In this document: in pieces, positions 19,797 through 27,965 of the stretch
Numbering within the stretch: position 1 is the stretch's first letter
Layout: each line of letters starts with the position of its first letter
Source of the DNA: Rhodobacterales bacterium
GTDB taxonomy: Bacteria > Pseudomonadota > Alphaproteobacteria > Rhodobacterales > Rhodobacteraceae
DNA: 64,000 nt
Direction of reading: 5' to 3'
NCBI GenBank assembly: GCA_002746935.1
Contig: PDRW01000032.1
Coordinates: 1 to 64,000 of the forward strand
Notes under the pieces: generated by a model
What the model was told of the DNA's origin: nothing
What the model saw: only the letters and a program-made list of their open reading frames with translations
Databases searched by the model: none
Position numbers and translations under genes: made by a program

Positions 19797-20097
19797 GTTG
19801 TCCTCTCCTGTCGTCCGGCGGGCAGTGCCTGCCGGAATGGGGCCGGTCAGATTTGTCCGGCGCCGGTTCCGGTGAAAGCTACTGGTTCCCTTCCGTTTGG
19901 GCAACCGCGTCGCGTGTTTCGAAGGGGAGAGCCTGTCAAATCAAGCCGGATGTGTGCGTTTGACCGCAGACCCCCGGGGGAGGCAGGCGTTGTGGATGTG
20001 TCGCGTGGAGCCTCCCGGCGGTTGGGGGTGAAGCGGCGGCAGCGGGGCGGGGCTGACTATTGGGGGCAGGAAGGCCGGCGGGGCTCGGGGGGCGAGG
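19797..20097. other. Intergenic region upstream of phaA
   Basis: This 301-base stretch between phaA (start 19796) and the EAL gene (stop 20098), both on the minus strand, must contain the phaA promoter. It includes a ribosome-binding site for phaA (AGGAGAGGACAAC on the minus strand) and a small GGCAGTGCCTGCC-type hairpin. I see no gene in it. Confidence 0.55.
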
Positions 20098-20937
20098 TCA
20101 CACCCCTGCCGCCTGCGCCTTCTCACGCCACGCCGGCCGCACCGTGGCAGAACCGAAAAAATTGCCCTGGAGCATGTCGCAGCCCGCGCCGATCAGGAAT
20201 TCGGCATCTTCCCATGACTCGACATATTCGGCGACGGTGAGCATGTCGAACTGCTGCGCCATCGACAGCATCGCCTGGGTAATGACCTGATTGTCGGGGC
20301 TCGCAGCAATGCCGCTGATGAATTCGCCGTCGATCTTGAGAATGTCGAAGTAGAAATCGCGCAGGTAGCGGAAGGCGGTGTATCCGGCGCCGAAATCGTC
20401 AAGCGCAAAGGCGATGCCCTGCGATTGCATTTCCGACATGAACACCTGCACGAGGTCCGGCATGACAATCGCGGTGCGTTCGGTGATTTCGAGAATCAGC
20501 CGTTCCCCGGCGGTCGCATCGCGCGCAAGCCCGTTGCGGAGCGCATCCATCCAGCGCGGGTAGCCGATGGAGCGCGCCGACATGTTGATGGCGAGGCGCA
20601 AGTCGGAGCGTTCTGCGAGCGCCTGGAAGCCGAGCTCCAGCGCCCAGGTGTCGATCTGGCGTCCGATCTCCTGCGCCTCCACCACGTCGATGAAATCGGT
20701 GGCGGGGATGATTCGCCCGGTATGGTCGAGCACCCGGATGAGGCCTTCGTAAAACGCCGGCATCTCCGGGTTCGCCGCCCGCACCACCGGCTGGAAGGCC
20801 AGCATGAGCCGCCCCGTCCTGACCGCGCGGCGCACCATCTGCATGGTGTCCCGATCGCGCCGGGCGATGGCGACCGACAGCGGGCTGCCGTATCCGGGTG
20901 GCGTATTCACCGGTTCGAGAGAGTTCAGATCATCCAT
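20098..20937 (-). CDS. EAL domain protein, likely c-di-GMP phosphodiesterase
   Basis: About 279 residues of EAL domain with no GGDEF or sensor part. Residues expected for catalysis are in place: YEGLIR (E), INMSARS (N), EITERT (E), DDFGAG (two D), LKIDGEF (K), VAEYVES (E) and the late Q in GCDMLQGNFF. The signature reads EGL instead of EAL. It is thus probably an active hydrolase of cyclic di-GMP. ATG 20937 is preferred; a GTG at 20949 is an alternative start four codons upstream. It is divergent from tag. Confidence 0.85.
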   Translation of the reverse strand: MDDLNSLEPVNTPPGYGSPLSVAIARRDRDTMQMVRRAVRTGRLMLAFQPVVRAANPEMPAFYEGLIRVLDHTGRIIPATDFIDVVEAQEIGRQIDTWALELGFQALAERSDLRLAINMSARSIGYPRWMDALRNGLARDATAGERLILEITERTAIVMPDLVQVFMSEMQSQGIAFALDDFGAGYTAFRYLRDFYFDILKIDGEFISGIAASPDNQVITQAMLSMAQQFDMLTVAEYVESWEDAEFLIGAGCDMLQGNFFGSATVRPAWREKAQAAGV

Positions 20938-21038
20938 TGGCCTACTCACCGCTTTGGACTACATTGAAACGGCAATCCGTGAAAATGTTGTAAAGTCTGG
21001 CATTTACTTCAAAATTTATCGGCTTTGACGGGGGCGCG

Positions 21039-21608
21039 ATGACGGAAGGGCTTCAGGAACAGAGATGCGGCTGGTGCGGCGCGGATCCGCTCCATATTGC
21101 CTATCACGACGAGGAATGGGGGGTGCCGGAATACGATGGGCGGGCGCTGTGGGAAAAGCTCGTGCTTGACGGCTTCCAGGCCGGACTGTCTTGGCTCACC
21201 ATCCTCAAGAAACGCGCGGCGTTTCGGGAAGCGTTCGAAGGGTTCGAGCCGGAGGTGATTGCGACCTGGGGCGAGGCGGAGGTGGCCCGCTTGCTCGGCA
21301 ATCCGGGGATCGTGCGGCATCGCGGCAAGATCGAGGCCACGATCGGCAATGCGCAGGCCTATCTGGAGATCGGGGGCGCGGCGGCGTTTTCCGAGGCGAT
21401 TTGGGGGTATGTGGGCGGCAAGCCGCTGGTGAACCGCTTCGTCACGCTTGCGGACGTGCCCGCTTCGACGCCGCTTTCGGCGCGGATCTCGAAGGACTTG
21501 AAGCGGGCGGGTTTCCGGTTTGTCGGGCCAACCATCGTCTATGCCTGGATGCAGGCCACGGGGCTGGTCAACGACCACCTCATCGGCTGTCCGGCGCGAC
21601 GGGTGTGA
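21039..21608 (+). CDS. tag: DNA-3-methyladenine glycosylase I
   Basis: Base-excision repair enzyme removing 3-methyladenine from DNA. The 189-residue sequence has the zinc and substrate-binding N-terminus RCGWCGADPLHIAYHDEEWG, GFQAGLSWLTILKKRAAFR, and RFVGPTIVYAWMQATGLVND with the C-terminal Cys/His region (HLIGCPARR). All are typical of Tag. It stands alone, followed by an unusually A/T-rich gap with strong palindromes. Confidence 0.95.
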   Translation: MTEGLQEQRCGWCGADPLHIAYHDEEWGVPEYDGRALWEKLVLDGFQAGLSWLTILKKRAAFREAFEGFEPEVIATWGEAEVARLLGNPGIVRHRGKIEATIGNAQAYLEIGGAAAFSEAIWGYVGGKPLVNRFVTLADVPASTPLSARISKDLKRAGFRFVGPTIVYAWMQATGLVNDHLIGCPARRV

Positions 21609-21670
21609 AGCGGGATTTCGGGCTGACGGGTGTCGGCGCGGGGCGGTGGAGGATCTGATAAGTCTTTGTT

Positions 21671-21737
21671 ATAAAGTGACTTTATGGCGCTCCAGAGAGT
21701 CCATTAGTCCGGACTACTGGAATTCCGGTAGTCCGGA
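21671..21737. repeat. Two palindromes between convergent tag and thioredoxin gene
   Basis: A 15-base palindrome ATAAAGTGACTTTAT lies at 21671-21685. At 21708-21737 there is a 30-base near-perfect palindrome (arms TCCGGACTAC / GTAGTCCGGA around TGGAATTCCG); the only imperfect pair is T with G, which would still pair in RNA. TAGTCCGGA also occurs as a direct repeat within it. No T-run follows. It could be a convergent transcript end or a protein-binding site. Confidence 0.6.
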
Positions 21738-21843
21738 AAACCAGACATTTTGAAATATGAATGTCAGCGGTAGCGCAGCCTGCCCGGCCCAACCTGCCCG
21801 AGCCGCCCCGTGATCGCCAGAACCCCCCAATTCCGTGAGCTTG

Positions 21844-22395
21844 TTACCTGTCGATCACCGCCTGAATGACCGCCTTCGCCGCGTCACTCGCCCAATCGGC
21901 CCCGCCAATGAACCGCGCCACCTCGCGCCCCTCGCGGTCGATCAGCACAGTTACCGGCGGCGCGACCACGCCCATCTCGGCCGACAGCGCGCGGTCGGGA
22001 TCGAGCAGCACCGGCAGCGCGTCGACCTCGTAATTCGCGACAAACCGCGCCAGCCCCCCGGGATTGTTGTAGCCGAAAGCCACCGGCACCACCGCGAAAT
22101 CCGCGCCCCCCATGGCCTTCTCCAGCGCATTGAGGCTCGGCATCTCCTCACGGCAGGGCACACAGGACACCGACCAGAAGTTCAACAGCACCACCTTGCC
22201 CTGCCAATCGGCGAGACTGTGAGTGCCGCCCTCCGGGTCGGTAAACGTGGCCGTGCTCACCGGCTTCGGCTCTGCATGAACCGCAAGCCGCTTCATCTCC
22301 CCCGCCTTCAGCCCCTCGAGCACCGCCGGATCGACCGCCAGCGCAGGGTTTGCACCCATCACGAGGGCCGCATAAAAAAGGACGAAACGCAACAT
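21844..22395 (-). CDS. TlpA/ResA-like thioredoxin-fold protein
   Basis: A 183-residue exported thiol-disulfide protein. It starts [20 protein letters not shown], a signal peptide, and contains the redox motif CVPC in [20 protein letters not shown]. The later cis-Pro region is [13 protein letters not shown]. The ATG at 22395 places the signal peptide first; the longer upstream frame is a shadow of argH. It is divergent from argH with only 24 bases between the starts. Homologues at this position act in periplasmic disulfide reduction, for example for cytochrome c; the role here is inferred. Confidence 0.88.
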   Translation of the reverse strand: MLRFVLFYAALVMGANPALAVDPAVLEGLKAGEMKRLAVHAEPKPVSTATFTDPEGGTHSLADWQGKVVLLNFWSVSCVPCREEMPSLNALEKAMGGADFAVVPVAFGYNNPGGLARFVANYEVDALPVLLDPDRALSAEMGVVAPPVTVLIDREGREVARFIGGADWASDAAKAVIQAVIDR

Positions 22396-22419
22396 TCCAG
22401 GCTCCCGAGGCACAGCCCC

Positions 22420-23814
22420 ATGACAGATTCCAAAAGCGCCAACGCGATGTGGGGCGGGCGGTTCGCCGCCGGACCCGATGCCATCATGGAGGCGATCAAC
22501 GCCTCGATCGGTTTCGACCGCCGTCTCGCCACGCAGGACATCGCCGGTTCGCGCGCCCATGCCGCGATGCTTGCGGCGCAGGGCATCATCAGTGATAGCG
22601 ATGCGCAGGCGATCAGGGAAGGGCTGCTCACGGTTCTGTCAGAGATCGAGGCGGGGGATTTCACCTTTTCCACCGCGCTCGAAGACATCCACATGAACGT
22701 GGAAGCGCGGCTGAAACAGCTCATCGGCGAACCGGCAGGGCGGCTCCACACCGCGCGGTCGCGCAACGATCAGGTGGCGACCGATTTCCGCCTCTGGGTG
22801 CGCGACCAGCACGATGCCGCCATCGAGGCCATCGAGGCGCTGATGCGCGCGCTGCTCGACCAGGCCGAGGCCGGGGCCGATTGGGTGATGCCGGGCTTCA
22901 CCCATCTCCAGACCGCCCAGCCCGTCACCTGGGGGCACCACATGATGGCCTATGTGGAGATGCTCGCCCGCGATCTTTCGCGCTTCCGCGATGCCCGCGC
23001 CCGGATGAACGAATGCCCCCTCGGCGCCGCCGCGCTTGCGGGCACCGGCTTCCCGATCGACCGTCACGCCACGGCGGAAGCGCTGGGCTTCGACCGGCCG
23101 ATGGCCAATTCGCTCGACGCCGTTTCCGACCGCGATTTCGCGCTCGATTTCCTCACCGCCGCGAGCCTCTGCGCCATGCATCTCAGCCGGCTGTCGGAAG
23201 AGCTGGTGATCTGGTCCTCGGCGCAGTTCCGCTTCGTGACCATGTCGGACCGGTTCTCAACCGGCTCCTCGATCATGCCGCAGAAGAAGAACCCCGATGC
23301 CGCCGAGCTGATCCGCGCCAAGATCGGACGGGTTCTCGGCGCGACTGTCGGGCTGTTCACGGTGATGAAGGGGCTGCCGCTCGCCTATGCGAAAGACACC
23401 CAGGAGGACAAGGAGCCGGTGTTCGACGCGGCCGACACGCTGATGCTCTCGCTCGCGGCGATGACGGGCATGGTATCAGACATGAGTGCCGACCCTGAGG
23501 CGCTCGCCGCCGCCGCCGGCTCCGGTTTCGCCACCGCGACCGACCTCGCCGACTGGCTGGTGCGCGAGGCGGGGTTGCCGTTCCGCGAGGCGCATCACGT
23601 CACCGGCGCGCTGGTGGCGCTGGCGGAGGATAAGGGCTGCGACCTCGCCGATCTCGCGCTCGACGAGATGCAGGCGGTCCACCCGGAGATTGCCGAAAGC
23701 CTCTACGATGTGCTCACCGTCGAGGCCTCGGTGGCCTCGCGGCAAAGCTACGGTGGCACCGCGCCAGTGCGGGTGCGCGAACAGATCGCGCGCTGGCGTG
23801 AGCGGCTCGGCTGA
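22420..23814 (+). CDS. argH: Argininosuccinate lyase
   Basis: Last step of arginine synthesis: argininosuccinate to arginine plus fumarate. The 464-residue protein has [55 protein letters not shown] and the fumarase-superfamily signature [18 protein letters not shown]. The ATG at 22420 begins the conserved part; the longer reading upstream crosses the divergent gene. It is followed closely by lysA. Confidence 0.97.
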   Translation: MTDSKSANAMWGGRFAAGPDAIMEAINASIGFDRRLATQDIAGSRAHAAMLAAQGIISDSDAQAIREGLLTVLSEIEAGDFTFSTALEDIHMNVEARLKQLIGEPAGRLHTARSRNDQVATDFRLWVRDQHDAAIEAIEALMRALLDQAEAGADWVMPGFTHLQTAQPVTWGHHMMAYVEMLARDLSRFRDARARMNECPLGAAALAGTGFPIDRHATAEALGFDRPMANSLDAVSDRDFALDFLTAASLCAMHLSRLSEELVIWSSAQFRFVTMSDRFSTGSSIMPQKKNPDAAELIRAKIGRVLGATVGLFTVMKGLPLAYAKDTQEDKEPVFDAADTLMLSLAAMTGMVSDMSADPEALAAAAGSGFATATDLADWLVREAGLPFREAHHVTGALVALAEDKGCDLADLALDEMQAVHPEIAESLYDVLTVEASVASRQSYGGTAPVRVREQIARWRERLG

Positions 23815-23888
23815 GACCGGCCCGGGAAACCCGATTGCGCGATGCGCCCGACGTGCTATCACGCCCCGACCCAACCGCGAGGCCCGAG

Positions 23889-25154
23889 ATGGACCATTTC
23901 ACCTACCGCCAGGGCATCCTTCATGCCGAAGGCGTGCCCCTCCCCGGGATCGCCGCTTCCGTCGGCACACCGTTCTATGTCTATTCCGCGGCCACCTTGC
24001 GGCGGCATTTTCAGGTCTTCGACGAGGCGCTTCACGGCATGGAGCATCTCGTCTGCTACGCGGTAAAGGCCAATTCCAATATCGCGGTGCTGAAACTGCT
24101 CGGCGACATGGGCGCGGGGATGGACGTGGTTTCGTCCGGAGAATATCGCCGCGCCCGGGCCGCCGGCGTGCCTGGCGAGCGGATCGTGTTTTCGGGCGTC
24201 GGCAAGACCCGCGAGGAGATGCGGATCGCGCTGGAAGGCGGCATCCGCCAGGTCAACCTCGAGAGCGAGCCGGAAATGCTGGCGCTTCAGGAGGTCGCGG
24301 CGAGCCTCGGGGTGGAGGTTCCGGTGACGCTGCGGATCAACCCGGATGTGGACGCGAAGACCCACGAGAAGATCGCCACCGGCAAATCCGAAAACAAGTT
24401 CGGCATTCCGATCGCCAAGGCGCTCTACGCCTATGGCGAAACCGCGAAACAGGCCAATCTGCGGGTGGTCGGCATCGACGTGCATATCGGCTCGCAGCTC
24501 ACCGACCTTGCGCCCTATCGCGCGGCCTATACCAAGGTGGCGGAGCTTGCCGAAATGCTGCGTGCCGAGGGTCATGAGATTTCGCGTCTCGATCTCGGCG
24601 GCGGCCTGGGCATTCCCTACGAGGCCACCAATGACGCGCCGCCGCTGCCGGCGGAATACGGCGATGTGGTGCGCGACACCCTCGGCCATCTCGGCTGCGA
24701 GATCGAGATCGAACCCGGTCGGCTGATCGCCGGCAATGCCGGGCTGATGGTGGCGCGGGTGATCTATGTGAAACAGGGGGCCGGGCGGAAATTCCTGATC
24801 CTCGACGCGGCGATGAACGATCTCGTCCGCCCGGCGATGTACGAGGCGCATCACGACATCGTGCCGGTCACCGCCCCGGCGCCCGGCGCGCCGCAGGAGC
24901 CCTACGATATTGTCGGGCCGGTCTGCGAAACCGGCGACACCTTCGCCCGGGGCCGCAACATGACCGCGGTCTCGGCCGACGATCTGATCGCCTTCCGCTC
25001 CGCCGGCGCCTATGGCGCGGTGATGGCCTCGGAATACAATTCACGCCCGCTGATCCCGGAAGTTCTGGTCGACGGCGAGCAATTCGCGGTGATCCGGCAG
25101 CGGCCGTCCTTCGAGGAGATGATCGCCCGCGAAAGCGTCCCGGACTGGTTGTAG
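23889..25154 (+). CDS. lysA: Diaminopimelate decarboxylase
   Basis: PLP enzyme converting meso-diaminopimelate to lysine. The 421-residue sequence shows the PLP lysine in HLVCYAVKANSNIAVLKLL, the HIGSQLTDL motif, the glycine-rich LDLGGGLGIPY, EPGRLIAGNAG, and the C-terminal GPVCETGDTFARGR with the active-site Cys. ATG 23889 starts the family-conserved region. It lies 74 bases after argH, likely in one transcript, and ends before a candidate terminator at 25267. Confidence 0.97.
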   Translation: MDHFTYRQGILHAEGVPLPGIAASVGTPFYVYSAATLRRHFQVFDEALHGMEHLVCYAVKANSNIAVLKLLGDMGAGMDVVSSGEYRRARAAGVPGERIVFSGVGKTREEMRIALEGGIRQVNLESEPEMLALQEVAASLGVEVPVTLRINPDVDAKTHEKIATGKSENKFGIPIAKALYAYGETAKQANLRVVGIDVHIGSQLTDLAPYRAAYTKVAELAEMLRAEGHEISRLDLGGGLGIPYEATNDAPPLPAEYGDVVRDTLGHLGCEIEIEPGRLIAGNAGLMVARVIYVKQGAGRKFLILDAAMNDLVRPAMYEAHHDIVPVTAPAPGAPQEPYDIVGPVCETGDTFARGRNMTAVSADDLIAFRSAGAYGAVMASEYNSRPLIPEVLVDGEQFAVIRQRPSFEEMIARESVPDWL

Positions 25155-25266
25155 GACGGATGTGGAGCCTGCGCGCCATTGCCGGGTGATCCCCCCGAAC
25201 GGCGCCTGGCCATGCCTGCGACCTCATCGCCGATAGCGTTTGACGAAATACCTGACACAGAGAGCA

Positions 25267-25323
25267 TCACCTGACGCGTCCAAAATCTCTGATTTCAGGC
25301 AGCGTCAGGTGAGTCAGATTTTT
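25267..25323 (+). terminator. Nested hairpin with T-run after lysA
   Basis: TCACCTGACGC at 25267-25277 pairs perfectly with GCGTCAGGTGA at 25302-25312. Inside the loop AAATC/GATTT can form a second small stem. TTTTT follows at 25319-25323. The distance to the lysA stop (113 bases) and the large loop are unusual for an intrinsic terminator, so a regulatory role is also possible. Confidence 0.5.
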
Positions 25324-25484
25324 CGCATGACGCTTTTGGGATGCACCTCCCGGTATTTCTCCCACAGCAGCGACAGGGTTACGCATGGTCGCCGCAGTTC
25401 GCGGTGAACATGGGTCCAATCGGGCTGCGGATAGATGGACACCACGTGCGGCAAAGGGGCGGAGCCCGTGTCTCTTTTGGCGCC

Positions 25485-25512
25485 AAAAAAAGACCCGGGA
25501 CAAGCCCGGGTC
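25485..25512 (-). terminator. Rho-independent terminator downstream of the response regulator
   Basis: On the minus strand, GACCCGGGC, a short loop and a matching C/G arm are followed by seven T. It lies about 140 bases after the response regulator stop and points in its direction. Confidence 0.8.
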
Positions 25513-25652
25513 AGTCCAACAGGGAGGATTCCACGTCATCACCCCGACGCGGAGGGGAATTGCTGCGTTGCGGGCCGTCATACCGCCTGCAACGAGTCCA
25601 GCTTAGACGGAAAAACCGTCAGGATTAAGGCCAGTCTGAACCCATGTGGCAA

Positions 25653-26339
25653 TCATGCCACAAGCCTGTAACCGCCGGTTTCGGTGACCAGAAGCCGCGC
25701 GTTCGAAGGGTCGGGCTCGATCTTCTGGCGCAGCCTGTAGATATGCGTCTCCAGCGTATGGGTGGTGACACCGGCGTTGTAGCCCCAGACCTCGTGCAAC
25801 AGCACATCGCGCGCGACGACCCCGTCCTGAGCGCGATAGAGGAACTTCAGGATATTGGTTTCCTTCTCGGTGAGACGGATCTTGCGGTCGTCCTCGGTGG
25901 TGAGCATCTTCATCGACGGCTTGAACGTGTAGGGCCCAAGCTGGAACACGGCATCTTCGCTCTGTTCGTGCTGGCGCAGCTGGGCACGGATGCGGGCGAG
26001 CAGCACCGGGAATTTGAACGGCTTGGTGACGTAGTCGTTGGCCCCGGCATCAAGCCCGAGGATGGTATCGGCATCGCTGTCATGCCCGGTCAGCATCACG
26101 ATCGGGCATTTCACCCCCTGTTTGCGCATCAGCTTGCACAGCTCGCGGCCGTCAATGTCGGGCAGGCCGATGTCGAGGATCACCAGATCGTAAAGCGCCT
26201 CGCGCGCCTTCTGCATCGCTTCGGCACCGTTTCCGGCCTCGAACACGTCGAAATCCTCGGTCATCACCAGTTGTTCGGCCAGCGCTTCGCGCAGGTCTTC
26301 GTCATCATCGACAAGCAGGATGTATTTCTGGGCGGCCAT
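25653..26339 (-). CDS. OmpR-family response regulator, orphan
   Basis: A 228-residue two-component regulator. The receiver domain (1-118) has the acidic pocket LLVDDDEDLREAL, the phospho-acceptor Asp in LVILDIGLPDIDG and the conserved Lys in VTKPFKFPVLL. The DNA-binding winged helix follows (about 130-228), including LTEKETNILKFLYRA and THTLETHIYRLRQKI. ATG 26339 follows CGGAGGAG. No histidine kinase gene is adjacent. A 7-bp hairpin (TGTGGCA / TGCCACA) encloses its stop codon. Confidence 0.92.
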   Translation of the reverse strand: MAAQKYILLVDDDEDLREALAEQLVMTEDFDVFEAGNGAEAMQKAREALYDLVILDIGLPDIDGRELCKLMRKQGVKCPIVMLTGHDSDADTILGLDAGANDYVTKPFKFPVLLARIRAQLRQHEQSEDAVFQLGPYTFKPSMKMLTTEDDRKIRLTEKETNILKFLYRAQDGVVARDVLLHEVWGYNAGVTTHTLETHIYRLRQKIEPDPSNARLLVTETGGYRLVA

Positions 26340-26556
26340 GGGCTCCTCCGTTTCACGTGAGGGGGATGTGGTCTGCGCGCGCGCCGCTGACAAGGATTGC
26401 TGCAACGGGCTCACGCGGACGTGTCGGTTTTGCGGGGAATGTTTCACATTTTGCCGCGAACAGCCTACAGATGGGGCCTTCCAGGAGAGGATATGTGATG
26501 CGTTGGCCGTTTTTGCCGCAACCTGCCAGAGAGCGGGTCAGCCCGGGGCCCTTGCC

Positions 26557-27063
26557 GTGAGACCCGGGCGGGGCGACATGGTGGTCACGCGCTGGGGGGC
26601 GCGGTTTCATGGGCAGCGGTTTCCGGTCTCCATCGGGCGCGGCGGCATGACCGATGCCAAGCGCGAGGGCGACGGGGCGACGCCGCGTGGGGTCTGGCGG
26701 CTGATGGCGGGCGGCTATCGGGCGGACCGGCTGGCGCGGCCGGTGGCGCCGTTTCACCTGCGCGCCATCGGGCCGGGCGATCTCTGGTCCGACGACCCGG
26801 CCACGCCGGACTACAACCACCGGGTGCGCGCACCCCATGCGGCCTCGCATGAACGGCTTGCGCGTGGCGACCGGCTCTATGACGTGGTGCTGGTGACCGA
26901 CTGGAACTGGCCCGAGGCGCAGCCCGGGGCGGGGTCGGCGATCTTCGTGCATCACTGGCGCAAACCGCGCCACCCGACCGCCGGATGCCTCGCCTTCCGG
27001 CCGGATCATCTGGCGTGGATCCTCGCCCGCTGGACGATGTGCAGCCGGATCTTTGTGCGCTGA
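26557..27063 (+). CDS. L,D-transpeptidase family protein
   Basis: About 168 residues with the YkuD-type catalytic signature H-x-T-x-G-C, seen as RHPTAGCLAF, preceded by SAIFVHHWRKPRH. Such enzymes cross-link peptidoglycan or anchor proteins using a catalytic Cys. The N-terminus reads MVVTRWGARFHGQRFPVSIG. The start is uncertain: GTG 26557 (forming GTGA with a possible leader stop) or ATG 26578. No signal peptide is visible in either case. It is divergent from the response regulator. Confidence 0.8.
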   Translation: MRPGRGDMVVTRWGARFHGQRFPVSIGRGGMTDAKREGDGATPRGVWRLMAGGYRADRLARPVAPFHLRAIGPGDLWSDDPATPDYNHRVRAPHAASHERLARGDRLYDVVLVTDWNWPEAQPGAGSAIFVHHWRKPRHPTAGCLAFRPDHLAWILARWTMCSRIFVR

Positions 27064-27110
27064 AGCATGTCGCGCAAAAGTGGGCACCGGTTTTGCGCAT
27101 TTCGACATGC
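27064..27110. repeat. Palindromic repeat element, copy 1
   Basis: Directly after the L,D-transpeptidase stop, GCATGTCG and CGACATGC form outer arms and CGCAAAA and TTTTGCG form inner arms of one hairpin, around GTGGGCACCGG. The AAAAGTGG...CCGGTTTT core is like palindromes I know as abundant in Rhizobiales and relatives. A degenerate second copy is at 44032. It may end transcription. Confidence 0.65.
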
Positions 27111-27197
27111 GAAAACAAACGACAGAGTGTGCCTCGTGAATGCGAATGAGTGCGACGTGTTTCAGGGTCGAAGCGCAGGGGCCGAAGCCCCGACAGC

Positions 27198-27854
27198 TTA
27201 CCCGCCGTAGTCGCGTTCGCCGAAAATCGCCGAGCCCACCCGCACCAGAGTCGCGCCCTGAGCAATGGCGGTTTCGAAATCCGCCGACATGCCCATGGAC
27301 AACTCCGCCACCCCGTTGCGGGCGGCGATCTTTGCGAGCAGGGCGAAATGGGGGCTCGGTTCTTCGTCCACCGGGGGGATGCACATCAGCCCGGCGATCT
27401 CCAGCCCGAGGCCGCGGCAGTCGGCGATGAAAGCATCGGCCTCCGCGGGCAACACGCCCGCCTTCTGCGGCTCTTCGCCGGTGTTGACCTGTACGAAAAG
27501 CTTCGGACAGCTGCCGAGTTCATCTTTCAGCCGGGCGATGGTGCGGGCGAGTTTGGGGCGGTCCAGCGTTTCGATCGCGTCGAACAGCATCATCGCCTGA
27601 CGGGCCTTGTTGGTCTGCAACGGGCCGATCAGGTGCAGCTCGACGCCGGGAAAACGTTCGCGCAGGGCCGGCCACTTGCCCGCAGCCTCCTGCACCTTGT
27701 TTTCACCGAACAGCCGGTGGCCCTGTTTGAGCACCGCAACCACGCGGTCGAGGGGCTGCACCTTGGAAACGGCAACGAGACGGGTCGAGCCGGGGGTGCG
27801 GCCGAGGCGGGTTTCTTCCTTGCGGATCCGGTCGGTGATGTCGGCGAGGGGCAT
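27198..27854 (-). CDS. YggS family pyridoxal phosphate homeostasis protein
   Basis: A 218-residue PLP-binding, non-catalytic TIM barrel that balances vitamin B6 and amino acid pools. Characteristic pieces are STRLVAVSKVQPLDRV with the PLP lysine, FGENKVQEAAGKW, WPALRERFPGVELHLIGPLQ, LFVQVNTGEEPQKAG and the C-terminal LSMGMSADFETAIAQGAT with VRVGSAIFGERDY. Length and motifs are standard. Confidence 0.95.
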   Translation of the reverse strand: MPLADITDRIRKEETRLGRTPGSTRLVAVSKVQPLDRVVAVLKQGHRLFGENKVQEAAGKWPALRERFPGVELHLIGPLQTNKARQAMMLFDAIETLDRPKLARTIARLKDELGSCPKLFVQVNTGEEPQKAGVLPAEADAFIADCRGLGLEIAGLMCIPPVDEEPSPHFALLAKIAARNGVAELSMGMSADFETAIAQGATLVRVGSAIFGERDYGG

Positions 27855-27910
27855 GGGTGGTCTCCGGCTTGCCTGGAGGGCGTTTCAGAATGGAAACCAC
27901 AGCCCCGCAC

Positions 27911-27941
27911 AAAAGAAAAGAGCGGGCCGAAGCCCGCTCTT
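27911..27941 (-). terminator. Strong terminator of the porin gene
   Basis: Minus-strand hairpin AAGAGCGGGC / GCCCGCTCTT with a TTCG tetraloop, followed by TTTTCTTTT-like sequence, 25 bases after the porin stop. It is a textbook intrinsic terminator. Confidence 0.88.
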
Positions 27942-27965
27942 CCCTGATCAGATCCTGAAGCAGGA

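Larger units (their letters stand above)
25155..25652. other. Intergenic region between lysA and the response regulator gene
   Basis: About 500 bases without a credible gene. It holds a nested inverted repeat (25267-25312), a palindrome TTTTGGCGCCAAAA (25475-25488) and a minus-strand terminator (25485-25512). Weak ORFs here have poor codon use and no recognisable domains. The two genes flanking it are convergent. Confidence 0.6.

Noticed and set aside
23815-23888. Small lipoprotein gene between argH and lysA, as I recall it from relatives
   Set aside because: The 74-base gap is too short and contains no lipobox-like sequence.
25267-25581. 104-codon minus-strand ORF in the gap after lysA
   Set aside because: It overlaps a clear terminator hairpin and a palindrome, and its sequence resembles no protein family I know.
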